This document shows positions 1 through 8,328 of a DNA stretch of 62,114 nucleotides, one piece after another. The notes under the pieces were generated by a model. That model did not search any database, was not told where the DNA came from, and worked only from the letters and a program-made list of their open reading frames with translations. The position numbers and the translations under genes were made by a program. The stretch is from assembly GCA_944390105.1 (NCBI GenBank), contig CALXOV010000054.1, positions 1 through 62,114 on the forward strand, in the 5' to 3' direction. Source of the stretch: an uncultured Succinivibrionaceae bacterium (GTDB lineage: Bacteria > Pseudomonadota > Gammaproteobacteria > Enterobacterales > Succinivibrionaceae). Position 1 is the first letter of the stretch. Every line of letters starts with the position of its first letter.

Positions 1-99
1 TAAAGGTACCCACACGTTGTGGTAGGTTCGGGCATAGCAGCGTCCGTTCTTTTTTGTAAACGAGAGTGGCGGCAGACGCGCAGGTGAAAGTTCAGACAT
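1..99 (-). CDS. N-terminal fragment of an unknown, possibly transposase, protein (cut by window edge)
   Basis: Reading the minus strand from an ATG at 97-99, the frame stays open to the window edge and gives 33 residues beginning MSELSPARLPPLSF, with the stretch KKNGRCYARTYHNVW near the cut. The charged KKNGR-type start followed by an aromatic W motif resembles the first residues of some IS4/IS1634-type transposases. That is recall from a very short piece, so the family is uncertain. The Shine-Dalgarno is weak (GGATG). A perfect 15+1+15 inverted repeat sits 12 nt upstream of the start codon (112-142), which would suit an IS gene protected from read-through, but the rest of the gene lies outside the window. 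Confidence 0.45.
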   Translation of the reverse strand, partial: MSELSPARLPPLSFTKKNGRCYARTYHNVWVPL

Positions 100-111
100 A
101 TCATAACATCC

Positions 112-142
112 ATACTAGGTCTTATAATATAAGACCTAGTAT
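112..142. repeat. 31-bp perfect inverted repeat
   Basis: Two 15-bp arms, ATACTAGGTCTTATA and its exact reverse complement, are separated by one A. It is AT-rich and lies in the 5' leader of the edge gene on the minus strand. In RNA it would fold into a tight hairpin just before the translation start; as DNA it could be a dimeric operator. It has no T-tract, so it is not a standard terminator. Confidence 0.85.
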
Positions 143-619
143 AACTCAATAAAAAGAACCAGTAAAGGCTTATTTAGCGAAAAAAAATTAAATTATGAGG
201 AAACTTTAGTAGAACCTAGATTGAAAAGTTCAGGTGTTCCGCAAAATGGACAATGATCTGAGATTTATCTAAAAGTAAAAAGGAACAGGAAGGAAAGAGA
301 AAAACCACGTACTGGATTCACAGATCTCTCCAAGATGATCTTTTCTGTAAAGTTTAACTAAATGCCGCGAAATTCCCTATGCTTTTAGCGTAAGGATGAA
401 AGCGGCACGGGGGTAACCCTAATAGTCACCCCCAGTTCATTTACAGATCATCTTAGGCAATAAACTCAGATCATCTTAGTAATAATCTACAATTGCTGAT
501 AGTAGTATGGTTGGGTGATGCCTTGATCTTAAGTCAGCTGCCACGCTAGAATATTTGACTAAAATTTTTATCCTTTTTGCGCGGCACAGCTGCCGCACCT
601 AATTCAGGCTCCTGAGAGA
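143..619. other. Gene-free stretch with repeats upstream of the IclR gene
   Basis: No credible coding frame is seen. It holds the 13-bp direct repeat CAGATCATCTTAG at 444-456 and 467-479. Inverted partial copies occur at 332-341 (AAGATGATCT) and about 248-256 (TGATCTGAG). At 409-433 there is an imperfect hairpin, GGGGGTAAC / GTCACCCCC, with a 7-nt loop. The promoter of the IclR gene should lie in the last 150 bases, but no strong -35/-10 pair stands out. Confidence 0.6.
444..479. repeat. Direct repeat of CAGATCATCTTAG
   Basis: Two exact 13-bp copies start 23 bp apart, about two helical turns, and inverted partial copies lie at 332-341 and near 250. The spacing suits a transcription-factor array in front of the IclR-type regulator, although nothing shows which protein binds. 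Confidence 0.6.
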
Positions 620-1381
620 ATGTCTGCTTCAGCCGTTGAAACTGCTGTTCCTGCTTTAGATAAAAGTGTGCTCATCCTAGATTATTTAGGGGCGCAGGGC
701 TTTGCGAGCTTCAGTCAGATTGCGGCGGCGCTACATCTGCCCAAAAGCACTTTATCGCGGCAGCTTGACAGTCTGCTGCAGCATGGACTCATCCGCAGGC
801 AGGGTGAGAGCTATGCTTTAGGGCTGAGACTGTACCAGTTAGGGCAGTGTGCGTATGCACATTACGATCTTAAAGAGGCCGCCGCTCCGTTTTTAGCTAA
901 GCTGCGTGACAGCACCGGTCTGACTTGTCATTTAGGGATTTTAGAGGGGATGCAGCCGGTGTATTTAGTTAAGGTTGAAAGCCCGTACACGGTGATCGTA
1001 CGCAGTTACGTCGGCAAGCGCCTGCCGATTCACAGCACGGCTTTGGGCAAAGTGCTTTTAGCCTATTCTGATCCTGATCTGTGTGAGCGCATTATAGAAG
1101 CACGCTTACCCTTTGAGCGCTTTACCGAACATACGCTGACTGATAAAGCATCGCTGTATGCGGAGTTGTCCAAAGTTAGGATGCAGGGTTTTGCCTGTGA
1201 TGCGGAGGAAGACAACGAGGGCGTAGTGTGCTATGCGGTGCCGGTCTTAAGCGTGCAGCAGCATATTGCCGCGGCTATCAGTGTGACCGGGGTCAAAGCG
1301 CAGTACAAAGATCTGCCATTTTTAGATCTGCTCGATAAGCTGCAGCAGTGTGCGTTGCGCATTAGTGCAACCCTTAAATAG
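620..1381 (+). CDS. IclR-family transcriptional regulator
   Basis: 253 residues, the usual IclR length. The N-terminal winged helix-turn-helix spans about residues 12-75 (helices around FSQIAAALHLPKSTLSRQLD), and the C-terminal effector-binding domain runs from about 90 to 250 with the family-typical HSTALGKVLLA. The aldolase gene follows 163 bp downstream, with two palindromic TTCCAT-TAT-GAA sites between them. In E. coli the yagE-yagF pair is likewise accompanied by the IclR-type regulator YagI (XynR), so this protein probably controls the xylonate genes and responds to a sugar acid. The regulatory target and ligand are inferred from context. The ATG at 620 has a modest GAGAG ribosome site. 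Confidence 0.92.
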   Translation: MSASAVETAVPALDKSVLILDYLGAQGFASFSQIAAALHLPKSTLSRQLDSLLQHGLIRRQGESYALGLRLYQLGQCAYAHYDLKEAAAPFLAKLRDSTGLTCHLGILEGMQPVYLVKVESPYTVIVRSYVGKRLPIHSTALGKVLLAYSDPDLCERIIEARLPFERFTEHTLTDKASLYAELSKVRMQGFACDAEEDNEGVVCYAVPVLSVQQHIAAAISVTGVKAQYKDLPFLDLLDKLQQCALRISATLK

Positions 1382-1492
1382 CCGCTCTGCAGTGGAATGC
1401 GGCATGGCCTGCCGTAGCGAATATTGCGGCAGATCTCACTTTTCACCATCCGTGCTGGTAGGCTGCGCTGTGCACATTCAGATCTGCTATTA

Positions 1493-1530
1493 TTATTCCA
1501 TCTATAGAATAACTGTTCCATATATGGAAC
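1493..1530 (+). promoter_or_regulatory. Paired IclR-type operator before the xylonate aldolase gene
   Basis: The 16-bp perfect palindrome GTTCCATATATGGAAC (1515-1530) follows an imperfect palindrome at 1493-1512. Both share the core TTCCAT-TAT-GAA and their centres are 20 bp apart, two turns of the helix. They lie immediately upstream of the GAGAGG ribosome site and next to a TATTAT -10-like hexamer (1489-1494). IclR proteins commonly bind such GGAA/TTCC palindromes as dimers of dimers. Assignment to the neighbouring regulator is inference. Confidence 0.7.
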
Positions 1531-1544
1531 CTGAGAGGCAATAA

Positions 1545-2456
1545 ATGGCAGATTTTGTGTTTAAGGGCGTGATTCCGCCGATCTCTACGATTTTTGATGA
1601 GCATTGCAAATTTGACCCTAAGGGGCAGGCTAAGCTTATTGACTTTTTAATCGAGCGCGGCGTGGACGGCTTGTTCTTCTTAGGCAGCGGCGGCGAGTTC
1701 ACTCAAATGTCAGCTGAGGAGCGTAAGGAAGTTGCGGCACAGGTAATTGCGCAGGTCGCAGGTCGCGTTCCGGTACTCATTGGCACCGGCAGTCCGAATA
1801 CCCGCGAAGCCATTGATCTTTCAGTGCATGCCAAGGAGCAGGGCGCGGATGGTATTGTGGTGATTAATCCGTATTATTGGCATTTAACTGAGGATAATCT
1901 GCGCACATACTTTACTTCAATTGCCTCTGCTGTATCCGGTCTGCCGATGGTACTCTACAACTTCCCGGCTTTAACCGGACAGGATCTGACGCCGCAGTTT
2001 GTCGCCTCTTTAGTTCAGGAGTGCCCGAATATCGTCGGCATTAAGGAAACCTTAGATAACATCGGTCACTTAACTGAGATGAATCGCGTAGTGCATGCGG
2101 TTAATCCTAATTTCGCAGTGTTCTGCGGCTTTGATAACCATTTATTGACCAATCTTTTGGCTGGTGGCGCGGGGGTGATTTCTGCCAGCGGCAACTTTGC
2201 CCCGCAGTTTACCGTCAACACCTATCAGAACTTCGTCAAGGGTGATTTTAATGAAGCCTGCAAGTGGCATCAGTATCTGTTGCAGGTACCGCGTGCCTAT
2301 GGCTTAGACAGCCCGTTTGTTAATGTGGTCAAGGAAGCTACGGTGCTCTGTGGTCTTGATATTCCGACTAATGTGCTGCCGCCGACCATGCCGCTGAAAC
2401 CTGAGGCCAAGGCGCAACTTAAGGCGCTGCTTACCGAGCTGGGCTTAATTAAATAA
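1545..2456 (+). CDS. yagE: YagE-like 2-keto-3-deoxy sugar acid aldolase (DapA superfamily)
   Basis: This 303-residue class I aldolase of the DHDPS/NAL TIM-barrel superfamily would cleave 2-keto-3-deoxy-pentonate or -gluconate to pyruvate plus an aldehyde in the cytoplasm. Visible signatures are FLGSGGEF (residues 45-52) for pyruvate carboxylate binding, Tyr138 in LYNFPALTG, and the Schiff-base Lys167 in GIKETLDN. By eye it matches E. coli YagE closely through INPYYW, YNFPALTGQDLTP and SASGNFAPQ, more so than DapA. A GAGAGG ribosome site lies 7 nt before the ATG. The xylonate dehydratase gene is 93 bp downstream on the same strand, which points to D-xylonate breakdown to pyruvate and glycolaldehyde. 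Gluconate-type substrates remain possible. Confidence 0.9.
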   Translation: MADFVFKGVIPPISTIFDEHCKFDPKGQAKLIDFLIERGVDGLFFLGSGGEFTQMSAEERKEVAAQVIAQVAGRVPVLIGTGSPNTREAIDLSVHAKEQGADGIVVINPYYWHLTEDNLRTYFTSIASAVSGLPMVLYNFPALTGQDLTPQFVASLVQECPNIVGIKETLDNIGHLTEMNRVVHAVNPNFAVFCGFDNHLLTNLLAGGAGVISASGNFAPQFTVNTYQNFVKGDFNEACKWHQYLLQVPRAYGLDSPFVNVVKEATVLCGLDIPTNVLPPTMPLKPEAKAQLKALLTELGLIK

Positions 2457-2549
2457 GCCGATAAGCGCTAAAAAAGTATTTAGCACTGAAAAATATAGGG
2501 CGGCGCTGACGGCGCCGTCTGGCAAACATACTGAGTGATGAGGCATGCC

Positions 2550-4529
2550 ATGAGTGTTGAGGATATTTTTGTAAATGAAAGCGCGGAGTTTTTTGCCCCG
2601 CGTACTAAGGCCCCGGGTCCAAAGGGCAAACTGCCGCTTACTGCCGAGCAGCTGCGCACCTCGCCGTCGGGCCATCTTTTCGGTTGGACCTTAGATGCCG
2701 GCATCGGCTGGGAGCCCGATCAGTTAACACGTCCGGAGGTGCTGATTTTAAGTAATGCCGGCGGCCTGCGCAATGAAGACGGCAGCCCGGCAGCTTTAAC
2801 TTATCACACCGGTAATTATGAGCTGACGCTGCAGGTGCGTAAGGCGGCGGAAACTTTAAAAGCTGCTGGAGCTCTGCCTTTTGCCGCTTACGTTACCGAT
2901 CCGTGTGACGGACGCTCGCAGGGCACGCATGCGATGTTTGACTCGCTGCCCTATCGCAATGACAGCGCCTTAGTGCTGCGCCGTTTAATGCGTTCACTGC
3001 CGACCGCGCGTGGCTTTTTAGGCGTTGCAACCTGCGACAAAGGTCTGCCCGGCATGATGATGGCACTCTGCTCAGCCCATGATAAGCCAGTGGTATTAAT
3101 TCCCGGCGGCACCACGCTGCCGGCAGTTGAGGGTGAGGATGCAGGCAAGGTGCAGACCATCGGCGCGCGTTTTGCCAACCATGAAATTACCTTAGATTAT
3201 GCTGCGCGCCAAGGCTGTGTGGCCTGTGCCTCGTCGGGCGGAGGCTGTCAGTTCCTAGGTACTGCCGGCACTTCGCAGGTGATTGCCGAGGCCTTAGGCA
3301 TTGCGCTGACTCATTCGGCATTAGCGCCCTCTGGGGAAAAGATTTGGCTGAAGATTGCAGCTGATTCTGCCAAAGCACTGATGGACTTAATGCATCGCGG
3401 CATTACGCTAAAGGATATTGTCACTGATAAGGCGATTGAAAATGCGATGGTGGTCCATGCGGCAGTCGGCGGTTCAACCAATCTGCTTTTACACCTGCCG
3501 GCCATTGCCTTCGCTGCCGGTTGTCGCCGTCCGACGGTAGATGATTGGCATCGCATTAATCTGGCGGTGCCGCGTCTTGTCAGTGTGTTGCCCAATGGTC
3601 CTGTACCGCATCCGACGGTGCGCATGTTCCTTGCAGGCGGTGTGGCTGAAGTGATGCTCCATCTGCGTAAGCTGGGGCTTTTGCATGAGGATGTCATGAC
3701 GGCAACGGGTTCAACCTTAGGGGAGAATCTTGATTGCTACGAGCACTCAGCGCGTCGTCAGGCGCTGCGTCGTCTGCTTAAGGATGCGGACAATGTCGAT
3801 CCGGATGATGTGATTATGCCGCCTGCACGCGCCAAAGAACGCGGTCTGACTTCAACTATTACCTTCCCGCGCGGTAATTTAGCTCCAGAAGGGTCGGTGA
3901 TTAAGTCCACCGCCATTGACCCCACCGTGGTGGGGGCCGACGGCGTATACCGTGCCAAGGGGCCGGTTAAGGTCTTTGTTTCCGAGGAAGATGCCATTAA
4001 GGCGATTAAGGAGGGACATATCGTTAAGGGCGACATCATGTGCGTCATTGGCGGCGGTCCGTTAGGTACTGGCATGGAGGAGACCTATCAGCTCACTTCG
4101 GCCTTAAAGTATCTACCTTTTGGCAAATACGTGACGCTGTTGACAGATGCGCGCTTCTCCGGCGTCTCTACCGGCGCCTGCGTGGGGCACATTGGCCCAG
4201 AGGCTTTAGCTGGCGGTCCTATCGGCAAACTGCGGGATGGTGATGTGGTAGAGGTCATTATTGACCGTACCCATTTGACCGGTTCGCTTAATTTCTTAGG
4301 TACGCTTGAGCATCCGTTGACGGCTGAAGAAGGCGCTGCTGAGCTTGCGCGCAGACCGCGCCATCCGGGCGTTAAGCCGCATCCAGCACTGCCTGGCGAC
4401 ACGGCAATGTGGGCTGCGTTGCAGGCAGCCAGCGGCGGGACGTGGCAGGGCTGTGTTTACGATCCTGAGCGCATCTGCAAGGTCATAGAAGCCGGTCTCA
4501 AGGCTCTTGCTGCACAGGATGGTAAGTAA
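2550..4529 (+). CDS. yjhG: D-xylonate dehydratase, YjhG/YagF family (IlvD/EDD superfamily)
   Basis: 659 residues, close to E. coli YjhG/YagF (about 655). It would dehydrate D-xylonate to 2-keto-3-deoxy-xylonate using an Fe-S cluster. Visible family blocks are DPCDGRSQGTHAMFDSLPYR near residue 120, the cysteine-containing VATCDKGLPG (about 160) and CVACASSGGGCQFLGTAG (about 222), AAVGGSTNLLLHLPAIA, and TDARFSGVSTGACVGHIGPE (about 535). I place the start at 2550 (MSVEDIF) because YjhG begins MSVRNIF and GAGG lies 6 nt upstream; in-frame GTG 2535 and ATG 2538 also exist. It forms a two-gene operon with the aldolase and is followed by a strong terminator at 4613-4646. Confidence 0.92.
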   Translation: MSVEDIFVNESAEFFAPRTKAPGPKGKLPLTAEQLRTSPSGHLFGWTLDAGIGWEPDQLTRPEVLILSNAGGLRNEDGSPAALTYHTGNYELTLQVRKAAETLKAAGALPFAAYVTDPCDGRSQGTHAMFDSLPYRNDSALVLRRLMRSLPTARGFLGVATCDKGLPGMMMALCSAHDKPVVLIPGGTTLPAVEGEDAGKVQTIGARFANHEITLDYAARQGCVACASSGGGCQFLGTAGTSQVIAEALGIALTHSALAPSGEKIWLKIAADSAKALMDLMHRGITLKDIVTDKAIENAMVVHAAVGGSTNLLLHLPAIAFAAGCRRPTVDDWHRINLAVPRLVSVLPNGPVPHPTVRMFLAGGVAEVMLHLRKLGLLHEDVMTATGSTLGENLDCYEHSARRQALRRLLKDADNVDPDDVIMPPARAKERGLTSTITFPRGNLAPEGSVIKSTAIDPTVVGADGVYRAKGPVKVFVSEEDAIKAIKEGHIVKGDIMCVIGGGPLGTGMEETYQLTSALKYLPFGKYVTLLTDARFSGVSTGACVGHIGPEALAGGPIGKLRDGDVVEVIIDRTHLTGSLNFLGTLEHPLTAEEGAAELARRPRHPGVKPHPALPGDTAMWAALQAASGGTWQGCVYDPERICKVIEAGLKALAAQDGK

Positions 4530-4612
4530 TCGACCAAACTGCAGTTTCAGGCGGCGGTACGCTGCCGCCTAAGTACACCTTTAATTTTGCGCAGCTAGAG
4601 ATTAAGCTGCTT

Positions 4613-4646
4613 CTGCCGCTTTGCTATGGGGCGGCAGTTTTATTTT
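4613..4646 (+). terminator. Rho-independent terminator after the xylonate operon
   Basis: A perfect CTGCCGC / GCGGCAG stem with an 11-nt loop is followed by TTTTATTTTT. A second, T-less hairpin (GGCGGC / GCCGCC, 4550-4569) lies just upstream. Confidence 0.8.
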
Positions 4647-4819
4647 TGCGCTTAAATTTTTCCTTCAGGCAAGTTAGCGCCTGGGCAAGCGGCAATGCAC
4701 AGCGCTTTTTGCAGGCAAAGGATCGGCAAATGTAATAGAATAGTTCCTAATTTTTCATTTTTCAGCGTATTAATGCGCGCAAGCGGCGCGCTGTAATTTA
4801 GCATTTGTAGGAGAAATTG

Positions 4820-6007
4820 ATGGCTGATGTGGAAGCAGCATTACGTGAAATCACCCGCGGTACTGCTGAGATCATTCCTCTTGATGAGTTAAAGCAGAAA
4901 CTGGCCTCTGGCCGGCAGCTTACGGTTAAGCTCGGTATGGATCCGACGGCGCCGGACATTCACCTTGGGCATACGGTGATTTTAAATAAGCTGCGCGCTT
5001 TCCAGGATTTAGGCCACAAGGTGGTGCTTATCATCGGTGATTTTACTGCATCCGTCGGTGACCCGTCGGGTAAGAATGCGACCCGTCCGCAGCTGTCGCG
5101 TGAGCAGATTTTGCACAATGCGCAGACTTATGCCGAGCAGGCCTTTAAGGTCTTAGATAAGGCTAAGACGGAGATTGTGTATAACTCGCAATGGCTCGGT
5201 AAATTAGGCGCTGAGGGCATGATTCGCTTGGCATCCAAGTTAACTGTGGCACGCATGTTAGAGCGAGATGATTTCACGAAGCGCTATCAGTCAGGCCAAC
5301 CGATTGCCATTCACGAATTTCTCTATCCGCTCCTGCAGGGATACGATTCAGTGGAGCTGAAAGCCGATATAGAGCTTGGCGGTACGGATCAGAAGTTCAA
5401 TTTGTTAATGGGTCGAGAGCTGCAGAAAGATGCAGGCCTTGAGCCGCAGGTGGTGCTGATGATGCCGCTGCTCGTCGGTCTTGACGGCGTTAAGAAGATG
5501 TCTAAGTCCGCCGGCAACTACATCGGCGTTGAGGATGCGGCACCGGAGATGTTCGGCAAGATCATGTCGCTTTCGGATGACTTAATGTGGAGCTACTTTG
5601 ATCTGCTGTCGGCCAAGACGGTTGATGAGATTGCAGCACTGCGCAGCGCTTGTGCCTCTTCGCAGATGAACCCGCGCGATGCCAAGATCGAACTTGGCCG
5701 CGAGATTGTGGCGCGCTATCATGGTAAGGAAGCTGCCGACGCAGCAGTTGAGGGCTTTATTAATCAATTTGCCAAAGGCGCTATGCCTGAGGATATGCCG
5801 GAATTTAGCTTAAGCGCCGAAGGCGTTCCGCAGCTGCTCAAGTTAGCCGGTTTATGTGCTACTACCTCGGAGGCGATGCGCATGATAAAGCAGAATGCGG
5901 TGCGCTGTGACGGAGAGGTGATCACCGATAAGTCTGCCGCTATTCCTGAGGGTACGCATGTGTGGCAGGTCGGCAAGCGCCGCTTTGCCCGCATCACTAA
6001 GGCTTAA
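4820..6007 (+). CDS. tyrS: Tyrosyl-tRNA synthetase
   Basis: 395-residue class I aminoacyl-tRNA synthetase charging tRNA-Tyr. The HIGH-type motif is HLGH at residues 48-51, the KMSKS motif is KKMSKSAGN near residue 227, and a C-terminal S4 RNA-binding domain covers about 330-395 ([15 protein letters not shown]). The length and the HLGH form suit the shorter TyrZ-like lineage rather than the 424-residue E. coli TyrS. ATG 4820 is chosen because GGAG lies 7 nt upstream; the TTG three bases earlier is too close. rpiA follows after 44 bp and may be co-transcribed. No leader attenuator is visible. Confidence 0.97.
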   Translation: MADVEAALREITRGTAEIIPLDELKQKLASGRQLTVKLGMDPTAPDIHLGHTVILNKLRAFQDLGHKVVLIIGDFTASVGDPSGKNATRPQLSREQILHNAQTYAEQAFKVLDKAKTEIVYNSQWLGKLGAEGMIRLASKLTVARMLERDDFTKRYQSGQPIAIHEFLYPLLQGYDSVELKADIELGGTDQKFNLLMGRELQKDAGLEPQVVLMMPLLVGLDGVKKMSKSAGNYIGVEDAAPEMFGKIMSLSDDLMWSYFDLLSAKTVDEIAALRSACASSQMNPRDAKIELGREIVARYHGKEAADAAVEGFINQFAKGAMPEDMPEFSLSAEGVPQLLKLAGLCATTSEAMRMIKQNAVRCDGEVITDKSAAIPEGTHVWQVGKRRFARITKA

Positions 6008-6051
6008 ATATTTTATTAATTTTTTTATCGACAAATTTGGAGTTGTAAGCG

Positions 6052-6714
6052 ATGACGCAGGATGAATTAAAGGAGATGGTGGCCGCAGAGGCCTTAAACT
6101 ATATTCCTAAGGACGGGATTTTGGGCGTAGGCTCAGGCTCGACTGTGGTGAAGTTTATTCAAGCCATTCACCGTAATCATATTAAAGTAGATGCAGCGGT
6201 AAGCTCGTCCAACAAGACTACTCAAATGCTGCAGGATATCGGCATCCGAGTGCTTGATCCCAACGAGTGCGAGCCGTATGCGGTATATATTGACGGCGCC
6301 GATGAGGTCAATGACAGCTTTGATATGATTAAAGGCGGCGGAGCCTGCCTGACACGCGAGAAGATCTTAGCCTCGATGGCCGAGAAGTTCATCTGCATCG
6401 TCGATAAGTCTAAGCTAGTTACCACCTTAGGCAAATTCCCGCTGCCGGTCGAGGTTATTCCGATGGCACGCGGACAGGTTGCGCGTACCCTGCAGGCTTT
6501 AGGTGGCCGTCCGGTGTTGCGTGAGGGCTGCATTACTGATAATGGCTGTGAGATCTTAGACGTACATGATTTCATGATCCCCGATCCGGCATCTACTGAG
6601 CGCGCTATTAACGCTATTCCGGGTGTGGTTACGGTGGGCTTGTTTGCTCGCCGCGGCGCTGATGTGGTGCTGTATGCCACTGAAGACGGCGTACAGAAGA
6701 AGGTGCGTCCGTAA
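6052..6714 (+). CDS. rpiA: Ribose-5-phosphate isomerase A
   Basis: 220 residues, the standard RpiA length. It interconverts ribose 5-phosphate and ribulose 5-phosphate in the non-oxidative pentose phosphate pathway. Visible motifs are the phosphate-binding [12 protein letters not shown] (about 26-37), YIDGADEVN (about 80-88) with the conserved acidic pair, and [11 protein letters not shown] (about 95) with the catalytic Glu-Lys region. It lies downstream of tyrS and convergent with metK, sharing a bidirectional terminator. Transaldolase and transketolase genes lie 3-4 kb away, completing most of the non-oxidative branch. Confidence 0.97.
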   Translation: MTQDELKEMVAAEALNYIPKDGILGVGSGSTVVKFIQAIHRNHIKVDAAVSSSNKTTQMLQDIGIRVLDPNECEPYAVYIDGADEVNDSFDMIKGGGACLTREKILASMAEKFICIVDKSKLVTTLGKFPLPVEVIPMARGQVARTLQALGGRPVLREGCITDNGCEILDVHDFMIPDPASTERAINAIPGVVTVGLFARRGADVVLYATEDGVQKKVRP

Positions 6715-6793
6715 GATAAGCTTGCTAGCAATATTATCCTAACAAGCTTCAGGCTCGCCAGTTAGGCGGGCCTATCTGTCTTAGACACTTAAC

Positions 6794-6830
6794 AAAAAAG
6801 CCGCTCACTTAAATAAGGAGCGGCTTTTTT
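6794..6830. terminator. Bidirectional terminator between rpiA and metK
   Basis: AAAAAAGCCGCTC and its complement GAGCGGCTTTTTT flank a 10-11-nt loop, giving a T-tract on both strands. The position between convergent genes fits. Confidence 0.88.
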
Positions 6831-6846
6831 GCAGTTGACTTTGAAA

Positions 6847-6932
6847 AAACAGGGCGCGCAATCGGGGGTGACTAATAAGTCAAATTTTATGTTTCCTAAA
6901 TAGAAAGCCCCTATTGGTCACCCTCTAATTCA
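6847..6932. repeat. Dispersed hairpin repeat, long copy
   Basis: Read on the minus strand it begins GTGAATTAG, GGGTGACC, ATAGGGG and ends AGTCACCCCC, ATTGCGCGCCC and a T-run. Its inner arms (GAGGGTGACCAATAG and GGGGGTGACTAATAA) are imperfect inverted repeats around an AT-rich centre. A second copy lacking about 30-40 central bases lies at 38881-38935, and a possible partial copy at 409-433. It resembles a small REP- or MITE-like element. Confidence 0.75.
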
Positions 6933-6948
6933 CACTTACGCAGAGCTT

Positions 6949-8100
6949 TTAGCTTAAAGCGCCGAGCAGCGCATCTGCCTTATTAGTGGCCTCCCACGGG
7001 AATTCATCGCGCCCAAAGTGGCCGTAGGTAGCAGTCGGCTTGTAAATAGGGCGCAGCAGATCCATCATCTTGATAAGACCGTAAGGGCGTAAATCGAATA
7101 CCTCGCATACTGCCGCTGCAATCTTTTCGTCGCTGTATTTAGTGCCAGTGCCGAAGGTATTGACGCTCACCGATACCGGCTGCGCTACACCGATGGCATA
7201 GGACACTTGGATCTCGGCGCGTGAGGCAAGGCCTGCCGCCACGATGTTTTTGGCCACATAGCGTGCCGCGTAGGCTGCAGATCTATCAACCTTAGAGGGA
7301 TCTTTGCCCGAGAAAGCACCGCCGCCGTGGCGTGCTGCGCCACCGTAGGTGTCAACAATGATCTTGCGCCCAGTTAAGCCGCAGTCGCCAACCGGTCCGC
7401 CAATGACAAAGCGTCCTGTCGGATTAATGAAATATTTAGTTTTGGGGGTTAAGTACTTAGCCGGCAGCACGCGCTTAATGATTTCCTCCTGCACGCCCTC
7501 TTCGACGGTCTTTAAGGAAACATCCGGGCTGTGCTGGGTGGAGAGAACTACCGTATCAATGCTTTCAATTTCATCCTTATCATTGTAGACAAAGGTGATC
7601 TGCGACTTAGCATCCGGGCGCAGCCACGGCAGCAGGCCAAGACGCCGCGCCTCGGCTTGGCGGCGCACTAGTAAATGAGCATAATTGATGGCTGCCGGCA
7701 TTAAAACCGCAGTTTCATTGCAGGCATAGCCGAACATCAGTCCTTGATCGCCGGCGCCCTGATCTTCCGGGGCTCCGCGATCGACACCTTGATTGATATC
7801 CGGCGACTGCTTACCCAAAGCATTTAAAAAAGCGCAGTACTTGCCGTCAAAGCCGACTTCGGTACTGTTATAGCCGATATCGCAGACCGTGCTACGCACC
7901 ACCTGTTCTAAATCCACGTTCGCCGTAGTGGTAACCTCGCCGGCTAAAACTACCATGCCGGTCTTAACTAAGGTTTCACAGGCTACGCGGGCATGCTTAT
8001 CCTGCGTAATAATGGCATCAAGAACGGCGTCGGAGATTTGATCTGCGACTTTGTCCGGATGGCCTTCGGAAACTGATTCAGAGGTGAAAAGTCTGGACAT
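6949..8100 (-). CDS. metK: S-adenosylmethionine synthetase
   Basis: 383 residues, the usual length. It makes S-adenosylmethionine from methionine and ATP as a cytoplasmic tetramer. Signatures visible are [21 protein letters not shown] at the N-terminus (metal- and ATP-binding His, Asp and Lys), [12 protein letters not shown] near residue 117, and the glycine-rich [19 protein letters not shown] near 260 with phosphate-binding Lys residues. AAGGAAG lies 6 nt before the ATG. A TACAAT -10-like hexamer lies about 60 bases upstream (near 8161-8166). I see neither a MetJ box (AGACGTCT) nor a SAM riboswitch in the leader, so its control is not evident. Confidence 0.98.
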   Translation of the reverse strand: MSRLFTSESVSEGHPDKVADQISDAVLDAIITQDKHARVACETLVKTGMVVLAGEVTTTANVDLEQVVRSTVCDIGYNSTEVGFDGKYCAFLNALGKQSPDINQGVDRGAPEDQGAGDQGLMFGYACNETAVLMPAAINYAHLLVRRQAEARRLGLLPWLRPDAKSQITFVYNDKDEIESIDTVVLSTQHSPDVSLKTVEEGVQEEIIKRVLPAKYLTPKTKYFINPTGRFVIGGPVGDCGLTGRKIIVDTYGGAARHGGGAFSGKDPSKVDRSAAYAARYVAKNIVAAGLASRAEIQVSYAIGVAQPVSVSVNTFGTGTKYSDEKIAAAVCEVFDLRPYGLIKMMDLLRPIYKPTATYGHFGRDEFPWEATNKADALLGALS

Positions 8101-8328
8101 ACATCTTCCTTAGAAAAGAGGAAAAACTGCAGGCGGTGCGCGCCTTTGCAAAACTTATCTATTGTACCGCGAAAGCTAGGTTGGGCTCAATGCACAGTTA
8201 GTTTCACGCCGATGAAAAACAGATATTTAGGTGTAAAGCCATAGGCGGCTCCCTATGCGCTTTTCTTTAGAGTAAACTTGATCCCTGCACAGAGTAATAC
8301 GGCGCAAGCACGAATAAAGGAGCATTGC

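Noticed and set aside
235-252. GTTCCGCAAAATGGAC as a third IclR operator
   Set aside because: The second half-site is shifted by one base compared with GTTCCATATATGGAAC, so the match is not convincing.
1231-1521. Minus-strand frame opposite the IclR gene and aldolase leader
   Set aside because: It lies antisense to a well-supported gene, has no recognisable protein features, and is a typical shadow frame.
8101-8328. SAM riboswitch or MetJ operator upstream of metK
   Set aside because: No AGACGTCT-type boxes and no SAM aptamer pattern could be found in the leader.
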